DNA from: an uncultured Collinsella sp.
GTDB taxonomy: Bacteria; Actinomycetota; Coriobacteriia; Coriobacteriales; Coriobacteriaceae
Assembly (NCBI GenBank): GCA_900757285.1
Contig: CAAENI010000308.1
Span: 1 to 12,662, forward strand
Direction: 5' to 3'
Length of the DNA stretch: 12,662 nt
Part shown: piece by piece, positions 12,625 to 12,662 of the stretch
How positions within the stretch are numbered: the first letter of the stretch is position 1
Layout: every line of letters begins with the position of its first letter
The notes under the pieces: generated by a model
Seen by the model: the letters and a program-made list of their open reading frames with translations, nothing else
What the model was told of the DNA's origin: nothing
Databases searched by the model: none
Position numbers and translations under genes: made by a program

Positions 12625-12662
12625 AATGTTCCCCTTTTATACGTTTTGCGCTGGATAGGCGC

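Overview
The window looks like chromosome of a high-GC anaerobic gut actinobacterium, most likely Coriobacteriia and probably Collinsella or a close relative. This is inferred from the strong GC bias, the hypC-hypD-hypE hydrogenase-maturation block, PTS-linked phospho-beta-glucoside use, a desulfoferrodoxin-type domain and the style of the intergenic repeats. No 16S gene or other taxonomic marker is present, so the assignment is an inference. No prophage, transposase, CRISPR array, tRNA or rRNA was found.

Layout. Positions 1-306 hold no gene: they carry a ~100-nt imperfect hairpin, tandem REP-like repeats and a 13-bp dyad. At 364-984 (+) is a small regulator fusing an XRE helix-turn-helix to a complete desulfoferrodoxin-like two-iron domain. 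A long inverted repeat separates it from a convergent RpiR/SIS regulator (1129-1983, -). Upstream of rpiR on the same strand is a large cytoplasmic glycoside hydrolase related to GH106 (2150-4741, -), divergent from a cupin-AraC regulator (4856-5848, +). A GH1 6-phospho-beta-glucosidase follows (6019-7458, +), then a free-standing glucose-type PTS EIIA protein (7599-8135, +) with its own near-consensus promoter and a strong intrinsic terminator. A lipoprotein of unknown role (8371-8928, +) comes next. The 430-bp gap 8929-9358 is full of structure: a 12-bp hairpin, a second copy of the ~100-nt hairpin, the REP-like repeat and a 20-bp inverted repeat. The minus strand then carries a Gph-like HAD phosphatase (9359-10027) and hypE, hypD and hypC (10133-12624), transcribed from beyond the right edge.

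How the genes work together. From 1129 to 8135 the window is a carbohydrate island. A predicted intracellular glycosidase trims an imported glycoside, a 6-phospho-beta-glucosidase splits PTS-phosphorylated beta-glucosides, an EIIA domain supplies phosphate to a permease encoded elsewhere, and two regulators (AraC with a sugar-binding-type cupin, RpiR with a phosphosugar-binding SIS domain) sense free and phosphorylated sugar. HypC, HypD and HypE build the Fe(CN)2CO group of a [NiFe]-hydrogenase whose structural genes are not in view.

Most unusual items: (1) the XRE-desulfoferrodoxin fusion keeps every visible iron ligand but lacks the Glu-Lys pair next to the first histidine ligand, which points to a redox sensor rather than a superoxide reductase; (2) the two ~100-nt hairpins at 8-106 and 8989-9088 have different, mutually compensating stem sequences around identical loop motifs.
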